This document shows, in pieces, positions 36,282 through 47,150 of a DNA stretch of 64,000 nucleotides. Made by a program: the position numbers and the translations under genes. The number at the start of each line of letters is the position of its first letter. Position 1 is the first letter of the stretch. The notes beneath the pieces are model-generated. The model saw nothing but the letters and a program-made list of their open reading frames with translations, was not told where the DNA came from and did no database searches. Origin of the DNA: Argentina anserina (Eukaryota > Streptophyta > Magnoliopsida > Rosales > Rosaceae); assembly GCF_933775445.1 (NCBI RefSeq), contig NC_065873.1:12338001-12402000 (forward strand), read 5' to 3'.

Positions 36282-36457
36282 AAGTAAATTTGTGATTCAC
36301 TAATATCATGTCCACATTATACGCACCACCTTAAGTAAATGTCAAGTGTTATTTTTCTTAACAAATTTATAACTATAATATTATAAAAAATATTTGATAT
36401 TTACTTAGGGTGATGGGCATGTGGTGGACATAATAGATGTGAGCAACAAATTTACTT
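36282..36457. mobile_element. Foldback MITE about 0.37 kb upstream of the peroxidase
   Basis: 176 bp that is almost one long inverted repeat. The left arm begins AAGTAAATTTGTG and the right arm ends CAACAAATTTACTT. ATGTCCAC, ACC.TAAGTAAAT and TAACAAATTTATAA in the left arm are mirrored in the right arm, with a short AT loop near 36370. Arms are about 80 bp with some mismatches. No clear target duplication. Confidence 0.7.
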
Positions 36458-37350
36458 CTATTATTAATATACACTAACTTTCATGGAAAATATGTCAATT
36501 GTGGAACACGGGGATTGCCTTATTGAATTTTGCTATGAAGATATGAATCATATGATCTACAAGCATATTATTTTAGCAAACACGTACTCCATAACCTAAC
36601 CCTTGAAATTGCGTGTGAAAATTTATGAGAGATGCATCACGCATTAAATTAGGGATATTAACAGAGTACATTTGAGAAAATTAGTTGAGTTTATACGTTC
36701 AAGTTCTTTCTTTAGTTTAGTACAGGGTGGCTAGCTAAAAACTTAGGCACCAAGCTACATAAGTATCAAGGCGTAGGGTTATTATAAATTCAGTGTGAAT
36801 ATGTCACCATGGAGTCCATGCCATTAGTTTTTCGGAGTGGTGTTAATCTCATTAGTTTTCCATATCTAATGCGAATTAAAGATATTCAAACAACTCCCTT
36901 AATTTCTTACCAATCAAGAATGCGACAAATTCTTAGTCGAACACTGTACACTTGACGTGTACGTCGTAGCTAGATAGATAGTCATAATAGAACTCTTTCC
37001 GTGTAAATTTGTGTTAAGTGATAATGTCAATATTTGATAGTTTTCAAGGCGAATTCTGCTATCTACCTTAGACCCTGGAACTTTCGAGTTTGATCACAAA
37101 GGAACCTAAACTTCGAATTTACTTTTAAAAAGTTGATTCCTTACCGAAACAATTTCATGAAATGAGGTTCCAGACATTAAATGAACAACTAATAACAGCA
37201 CGAGCAAGTTCACATTTGATAGCATGAAACCAATTTGACATGAAAAAGCAAAAATATTGGATGATGATCGATATGGTTGAGGAAAATTGAAAGATAAAAT
37301 CGATCTAGATCGAAAACCATGCCTGAGATCGTTGTAAAAGGCGCCGATGT
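36458..37350. other. Intergenic, nothing recognised
   Basis: AT-rich, short frames only. Confidence 0.45.
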
Positions 37351-38355
37351 ATGTTCACTAATTGTTTTTCAAGAAGACGCAACAAATTAAAGCAGATCCG
37401 GGTAAAAGAAAGTAGTCAATTACAAGAAGCCAACCACGGACTGAAAATAAGCTCTTATTCAATAACCAAAAAAACCATCTCCCAAACCCACAAATATACA
37501 ACATAGACAATGAGGGAAAGCCGATCACAGTCATACTAAAAATTGTCAACCCCATTGATGTAATGCATATGAAAGCTAAAAAAAAGACAACAAAATATAA
37601 ACTCATACAACCAAGCTCAGGATGTCACCTCTAAGCACAAGAGCAGAGTTAAAGAACAAATTATACAAAACGGAGACACAGAGGCCGACAAACCCAACCA
37701 GCCCAGCAAGCACACAACCCAAAGCCGGTAAATAAACAAGAAACCCAACAGGAGGCAAAGCCCAACGACTTCCTTGGTAGCAGCCACCAAGCACTAGCTG
37801 AAGGAGCTGAGTCTTGAGGGAGGAGAAGTGAAGCCGACCAAACACAACCAAAGTAGAACACATAGCTAAGTGATGAAAATGAAGAGAAGGAGCTTCAAGG
37901 GTACAGAGCACCCAAACACTGCCTCAAACAGAGGATTGCCACACTAGCATGAAAACGTATTCTGACAGTAAAACACCCGACCCAGATCAGAGACCTTGCA
38001 CGAAGCACAACCCAAAATCAAACTGACCAATCAATGTTGCACTTATAGAGAGATCACAAGAACAACAAAGATTGCAAGGCTTGATTTAGAATCAAATTCG
38101 GCACAAGAAAACACAGATTTGAGAAAGAAAAAAGAAAGTATGAAAAGAAAGAGGGATGGTGGAAGGGAAGGGAAGGGAAGGAAGGAGGGAAGGGATGGGA
38201 AGGAAAAGGGAAGCGTAGACGAGCTCCAGGTAACACCCACGAGGGGCGGGGATGCTGCCACTGACTCTCAAAGCTGCGGGTTTCAAAGAGAAAACCCACT
38301 ACTTAGGGAAAGGGGTAAAGGCATCCACAAATTATAAACGTAATGTTCACTAATT
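37351..38355 (-). mobile_element. Retroposed element, 979 bp, with 13-bp target duplication
   Basis: ATGTTCACTAATT flanks the insert at 37351-37363 and 38343-38355. The sense strand is minus: the left end on plus is GTTTTTCAAG, i.e. a short A-rich tail. The sense sequence has a CT/CCTTCC-rich leader (about 38130-38230) and then an open frame of about 100 codons (LQLVLGGCYQGSRWALPPVG) rich in hydrophobic residues near the 3' end. There is no reverse transcriptase domain. It is a different family from the element at 28775-29723. Confidence 0.7.
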
Positions 38356-38384
38356 ATTATGAGAATTTCGGTGACTTTAGTCAC

Positions 38385-38640
38385 TGTGTCAGGTAAGGGT
38401 CATCATTTGGCGACCGGAGTCCGGGGATCGGAGCTCGAAGTCCGGTAAGGTTTCGACAAAATGGTCTCTCTCATCAAGTGTTTAGATAGATGAGGGTAAA
38501 ATAGTCTTAAAAATATACAAGATCATAGTTTTTGTACTATTTGGTCAAATAGGTATAGATGCTCCTAGAGTTAATAGTCACATTTTGAATTTTGTCATTC
38601 AAATTGTCTAAATTTGTATGAATTGGTCATTTTTCCTATA
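38385..38640. repeat. Dispersed repeat, copy 2
   Basis: Carries the GACCGGAGTCCGG, GGGTAAAATAGTCTTAAAAA, ATAGTTTTTGTACTA and TTTTGTCATTC motifs in the same order as 32690-32975. It sits directly after the retroposed element. A C11 tract lies further on at 38766-38776. Confidence 0.6.
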
Positions 38641-38902
38641 ATGTTCACCCTTAAGAACAAAATAGATGTTATGGTCTATATAAAGTACACGGGCGACGAG
38701 AAAGATATTGATCATCAACCATCCCTATTTAGAGGTTTTTGATCCTCTTAACCAAGTTTAGAGCTCCCCCCCCCCCGGCATGTAATGATAATAGGTCTTT
38801 TCGGTCAATACTGCTATTGAGGTCACAATTTTGTAATTAGCTATTTGAGTAGGAGTGTAAACATTTTTAGCACTTGCTGAAAAAACTTGTTGTATTGGCT
38901 AG

Positions 38903-41253
38903 AACACTGTTCGGTTCGATTACTCGAGATTAATATTCACCATGTAAGCATCGTTAGTAGTATAAAGCAAGAGGGTATTGTTCACAAACCGGGGATCCAT
39001 TCAAGGCAAAGAATCACAAACATTTAACAACGAATTCATAAGAGATATAAAGATTTGATATAGTTTTCAGATTGGATATAAACAGAAAATAAAACCTAAA
39101 CTAATATATACATGTGATCAACCAACCAACACATAAGCAATCACCAAACAAATAATATAAGAACAAAGCCATCGAAATTTACTCTCAATTATGTTCATGC
39201 CGTAAGTATCATAATTTATCTTAAGTTCGATTATGCATCAAGTCCCTACTTGGTTCTTAATATATGGATATATTTGGCTCAACTACTTGTCTTGCTACGA
39301 AATCTAACATACCAATTCATCATACAATTACGTATCACATAGAGAAATCAACATGTTTAAGTACCTATCCAATGTCGAACTTAAGATCATAATCGGTGGA
39401 AGAACAAAGAACAAACAACTAATCAACTACTTGTATCAAAATCGTTTTCAACTTTGAATGATTAACATATGTAACATCAACTACTTGTCTTAATCACACA
39501 TGCAATATAAGAACAAACCGAAAATTAATCAAGAACATAAATAAATAGAAACTCATGGCATAAAACCTAAAATCATTAAATTAAAATCGAAAACCTTAAT
39601 TCATCATGTCATTCGAAAGTTACAAATATCTCATAGACAAGAATAAAAATAACTTTAACAACACTTAAACATATATCATCCAAGAACAAGAACATAAAAA
39701 CACGAAAACTAAACATGAGAATCATAGAGTTACACTTTATAATTCTCATTCCAAGGTTCCTTACAAAACATAAAAACACGAAAACTAAACATGAGAATCA
39801 TAGAGTTACACTTTATAATTCTCTTTCCAAGGTTCCTTACAAAGGTAGCACGAAATCTTCAAGAGTATGGTATCCTAGGCTCCCAAGCTTTGGACAAAAA
39901 ATATGATGAAGGGTGGTGAATTCAGATTCTATGGTTCTTGGTGAATGAAAGTGTTTGGGCAGAGCTTTGGCTATACTTGTGTGCAAGATTGATGATGTTT
40001 TTTTTGTGGAAATAAGGTGTTATATATAGAGGAAAAAACCCAAGGGAGGCTGGCCACAAAGTCCACAAAGTTGAAACCAAATTGGGTTAGGTTTCTTAGA
40101 TTTTCTAAATTCGGCAGAGCTGACCTTTATGCCTTGTTGTCACCATAACTTTTTCTAGAAAATAGATATTGAGATGATTTCAACGGCATTTGAAAATAGA
40201 CTTCCATAGCTTTCCATCCATATATCATGCATTTTTTGAGTCATTGTGAGATGTCCAGGGGAGCCTGTAAAAGTTGGATGACATGCACTGTCAGAATTCT
40301 GATTCTGATAAGGATTGGACATTAATTGCATATCTTCTTTCTCCTTTAATGCTGATTTCTTTTACACAAATTTCTTCTTTTAAAATAGGAGGCAGCAAGA
40401 ATCTTAATTGTTGCAGCCTTGTTTGAATTTTCTTACCTCTTCTCATTTATTTGTTGCATGCCTTCTTTCACATTCTTTGGTGCAAGAATTTATGGTGATT
40501 CTGATATAGAATCATGCCTCTATATATAGGAGAAATAAAGTCACAACTTTACATCATAGCTCTGGGATCAAAAGTAAATCAATGGCTAAGATAATTCTAC
40601 CGAGCTCACTGGACCTCCGAGTAATGATTCGGCCATATCTCCCTGTAGGAAAAAGATATTGATTTAATTCCAAATCTTATAGAAACTAGACTCATACAGA
40701 TTTCTATCCATATATAGTACATCTTCTAATTCGATCTGAGCTGTCTAGGGGAGCCCGTCAAAGTTGGACTACGAATCTTGACAGCTTTCTGATTCTTGCA
40801 TGGATTGAGCTTTTAAGTGCATATCTTCATCTCTTTAATAATTCTGATTTATATGCACGAAAATATCTTCCTTGTAAATCCATCTCCAACTTGTTTTAGA
40901 ATCCAACTCCCAATAGGAAACCATCAATGACGCACGGCCTCTCTTTATTCCTTGCGCAACTAGGATTGTTTTCCTTCTTCAACATGAATTTGTCTTTCCT
41001 AATAAGAATGAGTACGTTAGAAACCAAAAAATAGGAAATGATGAATCCTACTCGAACAAGGAATCATATCTCAACAAGGAATCTTAACATTTAGCACGAT
41101 TTCATCATCAATTCACTCATAATCGATATAAGCTCTACCTAGACACTTATTCTAACAAAAGGACTCTAAAACATACTAAATAAGAAGTAACAAAGAGTAA
41201 GAATATGACATAATCACATTAAGAACGTCACACTTTGTGCTCCTATCAAACAC
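38903..41253 (-). mobile_element. Solo LTR, 2341 bp, TSD AACAC
   Basis: The body 38908-41248 starts TGTTCGG and ends CTATCA on plus, flanked by AACAC at 38903-38907 and 41249-41253. Read on minus it starts TGATAGGAGCACAAAGTGTG, very like the start of the Athila-type LTR at 47151 (TGATAGGAGCACTTTGTGCG). Near its end TAACGATGCTTACATGGT also resembles that LTR. There is no internal coding region, so it is a solo LTR left by recombination between two LTRs. Within it, 40140-40330 and 40610-40815 are diverged duplicates (AGATATTGA, TCCATATAT, GGGGAGCC.GT.AAAGTTGGA). Confidence 0.8.
39692..39843. repeat. 76-bp tandem duplication
   Basis: Two near-identical 76-bp units beginning ACATAAAAACACGAAAACTA lie head to tail inside the solo LTR. 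Confidence 0.9.
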
Positions 41254-42865
41254 GACAACCGACCAATTGTGTTTAGAGCTATCGTAGAAACTGAGGTATA
41301 TAAATCGATATTATACCCAGTGAGAACACTTATTGGATTAATCAGTTTGTTGTTTATCTATTAGATGAATGGAATCCCCAAGCTAATTCGAGTCCTAGAT
41401 GAGCTTCAAACAATATTATGTACTTTCTTACGTATTATGTACACATTGTTTTATGAGAAAGTTCAATGGTTGTCAAATTTGGTTGGTGGTTTCCTACGAG
41501 CACGGGAATGAAAATGTAGCTGTATTTCAAAGTTTCATCTCCGATGAGATTGATGGTCTCCGGTTGCAATGACTGAACTGGTGGCAGCTGATTTTATCAG
41601 TTTTATCTTTTGTTAACGTTGTAAATTAGAGTGAGTCTAATCCACTTGGTTAGCTATTTGTGAGTATTTTAAGAGTTGTGTTAGGTTGAACACAAGAACT
41701 ATAGTGGTTTATCTCCTTCTCTTGGGGTAACTACTCCAATCCACTTGAATATACTAGGTATAAGCAAATAGCCTTTAAATATACAAGTAGAAGGGTGAGA
41801 TCCTATCTAAGTTGGATGAAGGATCTCTTTTATAAGTAAGAGAATCCCTCTCCTTTACATGTTCTTCCATGTGGAACAAAGTCCCTTACTCTAGTCATCA
41901 GATTTGTTGTAAAACCATCTTGGAGAGGCCGAGAACGTGGCTTCTTGACAAGGTCTCGGTGACTTCCGACTATCGTTGGAAAATTTGTATGATAATGTAC
42001 ACTATGGATGTCATGGTTGAGTCTTACAATGGCTTATAGATCTGCGTAGAGGGTGATACTTATGCTTAATGTCATAGCATACTATCTCTATGCTAGTGGA
42101 TGTATCAAACATCCTTATAGAAAAAGAAGTATATATACGTACTTAACCTTTTCCATATACCATGACTCAAACAATCGTGAGATTGAGTAGGAAAACTTGT
42201 GTTGTACACTAATATGCTTTATCCATTGTAATGCGATCTAGTTGAGCCATTGTTGCATGTCTCTAGTTTACTTTAATTTGGTCCAATGTTATTTTGCATA
42301 AAGATAGAGGTAAGGAAAATATCACATTTGATCATTGTGGCACTAATATGAGTTCGTCACATATATGCTTTATTCCTAAGTATATTTTTAAACTTAAATT
42401 TATATTAATATAACCAAATTCTTTGTGTTATTTTCTCATTATTAAGAGATTTTGACCTTCCTTAATATTATAAGTATCTGTATTATTTCAAGGGTCATTT
42501 GCCTCAACATGTGTTATAGACTTATAGTCTAACAAAATTTTATGATACGTACAGTAACCTACTTCTCTATGAGTAAAAGAAAACATGTAACATAAAACAC
42601 AATGGCCACTATGCCAGGTTATCGTTTACAGTTAGGCCGAGGCTCTCCTCTTGCTTCTTTCTCAATTCATCAAACGTATTAGCCTTCGCATATAACAATT
42701 AGTATAATTATGCAATGGAGAGTACATTATGATCCAAATTCACGTAACAATGGTGCTAAAAAACAAAACATGCATATAGATAATTCTATGTTTGTCAATA
42801 CAAAGATATATGCATGCACGCCACTGTCTCAAATTATATCCTCAAATTACAGTTTAAAAATGATG
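41254..42865. other. Intergenic, nothing recognised
   Basis: AT-rich sequence without supported genes or clear repeat borders. Confidence 0.4.
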
Positions 42866-43557
42866 TTGCTATTGAGACCTCCAAATTTGCTCAATAAACC
42901 TCTACGCTCATTACACCTCTTTTTTTTTATTAAAAATAAACATTTACTCACTAGAATTGGAATTTTCAAAATAATCTTGGTAATATTATTCACATACAAT
43001 TTAATAAATTTACTCATTACACCTCTTATTAACTCACTAGACCTCTATTTCTTCGACTTTTGGTTTTTGCGTACAATAATCACTAAATCTCCATTCATTG
43101 GTCAAATTGTAAATAATCTAAACTAAAATGTATTTGAATCATATTTATCAATTTACGATCAATTATTTTTCTAAAAATTATATGCAATAAATTACACCTT
43201 CATTCTCTATATTTATATGTTCTTTTAATATGTTTTGCATATCAATATGTATTACTTCAATAATTAGTTGTTGCAATTATATAATTATATCATGGTATAT
43301 AAGCTATATTAATAGTATTTTGTGTCACATAAAGTGTGGTTTTAGTTTTTATTGAATATATAATTTTCATTATGTAGACAAATTAATTAGAAAATAAAAA
43401 TTCCTAAGGAATCTATTATTTATTAAATTCAATAAAGTCTATAAACTATTTCTTTTTATACCCCTATTGCACATAATTGTCATTATATAAAGGGATATAT
43501 ATGCAATTCAATAATTCAAAAGATCTTAAAGTGAGAAAATTTGGAGGTCAATAGCAA
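42866..43557. mobile_element. MITE with ~27-bp terminal inverted repeats
   Basis: Left end TTGCTATTGAGACCTCC followed by AAATTTGCTCA; the right end is its near complement (GTGAGAAAATTTGGAGG then TCAATAGCAA). About 690 bp, AT-rich, no transposase. The 138-codon frame inside it is AT-rich composition, not a gene. Target duplication not clear. Confidence 0.7.
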
Positions 43558-44219
43558 GAGCCTTTAGAAATGTAGCCCAAAGTTTGTTGATCTACTTTTC
43601 TCCGGAAATGAGAATTTTTAAATGAAACAACAATAGTATTTTAAAGCGAAGAAGAGTTTCTCTTATTATATTCTTTTAAGTTGTTCAATATACCGAGAAT
43701 ACAAGAAAGCATATGTACCTTATTCTTTTCCTGATCTTCACTTCTTTTAACCATACCATCTACTAAATTATCAATTGATAATTCTCCAATTGAAAATGGG
43801 GCCGCATTCAAATAACATCTATCTCAAAAAATAAAAATATAAAACGATAGCATATATGCATTTTTCAAATACCCTATACAGTATCATTCGGAAATTCAAG
43901 ATAACATGCAAAACTGCATTAAAACAAATGGAGATATCAGGAACTGATGGATCAATCTCTCACTCTTTGAAGATTAGGCATGAATAAATCCACACAACCT
44001 CACTGGAGACTTTTTTTTGTTTTTAGGATGAACCTCACCGGTGACTCATTGTTCTCCCAAAGAACAAAAAAAGAAAAAAGAAAAAAAAGAAAAGAAAAGA
44101 AGAACAGAAACTCTATTAAAAGTTATGCACATGCACTTATGGATCGGAGCACAAAATATTCATAAAAAAAGACTAGTAAGTTGCAGTTGCAAAGAAAGAA
44201 GGTGAAATTTGCAGTTTTT
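43558..44219. other. Intergenic / 3' flank of B3 fragment
   Basis: AT-rich, with an AAGA-rich patch near 44070-44100. Nothing supported. Confidence 0.4.
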
Positions 44220-44690
44220 CTATTTGGCGCTGTAAAAGATAACATCAAAGACAAACTTCTCTTTGTCACTCAACACAAAAACACATGCGCTACCAACTTC
44301 TAATTTATTGGCTCGCACAAAATCCATCCAACATGTGGTGAGTCGTTTGAAGTTTCTTTCATATTGTAACCTAACATATCCCCAAGATTTCCCATTAACC
44401 TGAAGATTGATTTCACCAGGCTGCTTAGTAAGATATCTCTTGGCAAAATTAGATGGCACATTCTGAGAAAAAGAAAAAATGATGCATGATATATATATAT
44501 TTTCATTTCTCTAAAATATAATAATGTGTGTGTGCTGGATTCTTAATTTGACATGCATGTATGAGTGCTAAAATGTTGTGATCTATGGTGAAGTTGAGTA
44601 CAAGTTCTTTAAAATGCTTACCATATAACCTCGGTGGACATACGACTCATCGCTTATTGTAGATGTTAAAGTCGTTAAAAGTTTAAAACT
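44220..44690 (-). pseudogene. B3 DNA-binding domain (REM type), 5'-truncated gene fragment
   Basis: The last exon 44462-44220 encodes NVPSNFAKRYLTKQPGEINL, then VNGKSWGYVRLQYERNFKRL, WMDFVRANKLEVGSACVFVL and FVFDVIFYSAK, a clear second half of a B3 fold, and ends at a normal stop. An acceptor (TTTCTCAG) precedes it. A likely upstream exon ends at 44622 with donor ATG|GTAAGC and reads TISDESYVHRGYM, the usual start of a B3 domain. Further upstream the sequence runs into short ACAACGTG repeats and no more exons are seen. REM proteins bind DNA in the nucleus. Truncated at its 5' side; it could still be the end of a gene whose start was displaced by the transposon. Confidence 0.65.
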
Positions 44691-44990
44691 TTCAACAACG
44701 TGACTTGCACGTTGTAAAAAAAATATGATGCACGTTGTTACATTCTTTTAACAACATTACATTGTTTGTTGTTGTAGTTTTTTAACAACATACAAGATGC
44801 ACGTTGTGCTTTGTAACAATACACATTGCATGTTGTTGTAAGCTTTGAACAACATGCATCTGGCAAGTTGTACTTTTTAACAACAAGTTATGCATGTTGT
44901 TGTTAGTTTTTAACTACAAGCCACGCATGTTGTTGTAACTTTTTTATAACAAGTTATGCATGTTGTGATATTATAGAATGTGTTGTCATT
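44690..44990. repeat. ACAACATGCATGTTGTTGT repeat array
   Basis: At least eight degenerate, often palindromic units built on ACAACNTGCATGTTGTTG separated by TTTTTAA spacers. Such arrays are typical of the subterminal regions of CACTA elements, and a CACTA transposase pseudogene lies next to it. No CACTA terminal motif is seen at its edge. Confidence 0.6.
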
Positions 44991-45207
44991 GCATTTTAAT
45001 TTACACAGTTTACATCCGATTTGCTATGCTCAAATTTCCTGTAAATAAATCCACATACATTCATTACAACTTAATCACAATTACATCAAATGTGAGTACA
45101 CACTTTAAACATTCCAATATATAAATGTCTCATCATACATCATCCTTTAAAACACCCATACCATGCCACTTTAATTCATCCTCAGCAAAAAAAGTATTCT
45201 AGACATA

Positions 45208-47150
45208 CTAACTATTACTACACAATAAACTTAATAGAGGCCAAGTAATGGTGCTTCCCACAGCTTCACCAAGCTGGTTAGCATCCATTATTGACCTATA
45301 TAATTTCATATCCATACCCATCGAAGACTGCATCAATCCAAACCTTCCAACACTCCCTTCCAAGAGGCACACCATGAACTTTTGAAGTTGGATTGGTTGA
45401 AGCAATTTTTCCTTCAGCCACTACTTCAGCTTCTTCATAATTATTCCAATTAAAAAGTAGACAATGTGTATTTTTAAGATCACTACTTGGGACATCAATT
45501 GGCCGACTTGTTTGTTTGAACTACAAGTAAAAGAAATTAACATAATCAATTATTCCTTATGTTTGAACGCTGTTTAGTTAGCAATTTGAAACTTACTAAG
45601 CAATTCTGTTGCAAGACTAATATATGCAAAACATGGGGAAAAAACAAAATCCACTGAGATAAGCATAATTCTAATATGCTTAAACAAATTGGGAAGCCAT
45701 GTGTGTGTAGAAGTTTATTCCACCTAAATTAGGGACATCTAACAAGCTAAAATTGAGGTGACATACTTGAGAAGTATTGCATGTGTGTTTATTATTTTCT
45801 TTAGGTTTGTGTTCTATTGAGATGATCCATGTATAACATTTAGTTCAAGACACATTCAGTATAGGGCAGTCTTTATAAGTGCATGCATTCACTCTAGTTA
45901 TTTTTGTACCTCTTGAGTGGCCTCTATAAGTGCTGCAAGCATTGCTTCAACTTGAGCAAGCCTCTATGATTGACTCAATATAGTAGCTTCAAGTTCTTTA
46001 ACTCTTGAACTATCTAGGATAGAAGCATTGACTCGAGATGGTGTAGCACCAAATCCAAGCCCATGAACTCTTCAACGAGTTTCAGGTCCTAAAACTCTTG
46101 AAAGTGCATCATCCTTTATGAAATTTTCAACAGGTGGGTTCTCATTTGACTCAGTGAACTCTCTTATATCTTCCTATAATTATGCAACATGATATCAGTA
46201 TGTTAAACATAAGAGCATGCATCAACAATGCAATCAAAAATAAGAAGACTCAGCTTTCTTACCAATATGCCACCATCAACTTCATTAATAGGTTTAGCAC
46301 CTTTCTCATGTGCTTTAGTCCACAATTTGACTCTTATTACTTCCTCAATAGGATTCTCCTTTTTATACGTAATGATACAAAATGAAACTACTCTTAAGTA
46401 TAAAGAAATAAATATAAGATTGTGAACAACTATATGTTTACTTATACGCATGAAACCATACCATCTTGTCCTCCAAGCGGGCATAACCCATTCGACTCAA
46501 TGTATGAGTGTCCTCGTGCTTGTTTTGCATGTTTCAAAACCACTCACTTATTAGCTGTACACAAGAAAAAGATAACATCTTTAGGAGCAACAAGGAAAAA
46601 AAGTTAATCAACTTCAGCAACATTCGCAGTTCTAATATAAAAATTTACCCGAAACTCAGAACTAAGTCTGTATTTCACAAAGTTGTCCCATTAAATTTTT
46701 GATTTCACATTCGCTGGCTTGATTTTGTCAATTGCACGTTTCTTATGATTTTTCCTACTTGCTTTCAGAATCTTCTTGGTAATTGCACACTTGTACTGTC
46801 TCCAATACATTCCAAGCATTCTATAAATCATCCCCTTATGCACTGGATCAACAATGAAATATTGCTATATTTTTTCCAATAGTAAGATGTTAAACTAAAA
46901 GTTCAATTTCCATGACAAAATTAGACAAGTAAATATGCATAAACTAACCTAAGCTAATTTCCAAACATCATCCTTCTTGGTGGGGTCGAGATCCTTCCAT
47001 TTTAGATGGGTAATTGGAATATGTGTTCTTGTCAAGACCTCAAGAACTGTTGCTAACTTGTATGAATTTTCACCACATGGCTGCTCATTAGCATTGAAAC
47101 TAACATCCATTCTTGTGATTTGGCCTTGTGGAAGAGTTCCCATTGTAATT
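45208..47150 (-). pseudogene. CACTA-type (Ptta/En/Spm) transposase, downstream part
   Basis: On minus, exon-like pieces follow the order of plant transposases of the Transposase_24 family: DVSFNANEQPCGENSYKLAT and THIPITHLKWKDLDPTKKDD (47143-46949); HKGMIYRMLGMYWRQYKCA, then WDNFVKYRLSSEFR (46870-46650); NKHEDTHTLSRMGYARLEDK (about 46530-46460); VIRVKLWTKAHEKGAKPINE (about 46350-46270); a VKELEATILSQ coil (about 46000); and VHGVPLGRECWKVWIDAVFD (about 45380-45310) with a frame change before ANQLGEAVGSTITWP. Several in-frame stops interrupt it. Its upstream part is beyond the retrotransposon at 62935-63139. Confidence 0.75.

Noticed and set aside
36282..36457. miRNA precursor
   Set aside because: The near-perfect long inverted repeat with equal arms and TE-like ends fits a foldback MITE better; no conserved mature miRNA sequence is recognised.
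42710..43126. 138-codon plus-strand open frame
   Set aside because: Most of it lies in a MITE with terminal inverted repeats; the Leu/Ile/Phe-rich content reflects AT-rich DNA.
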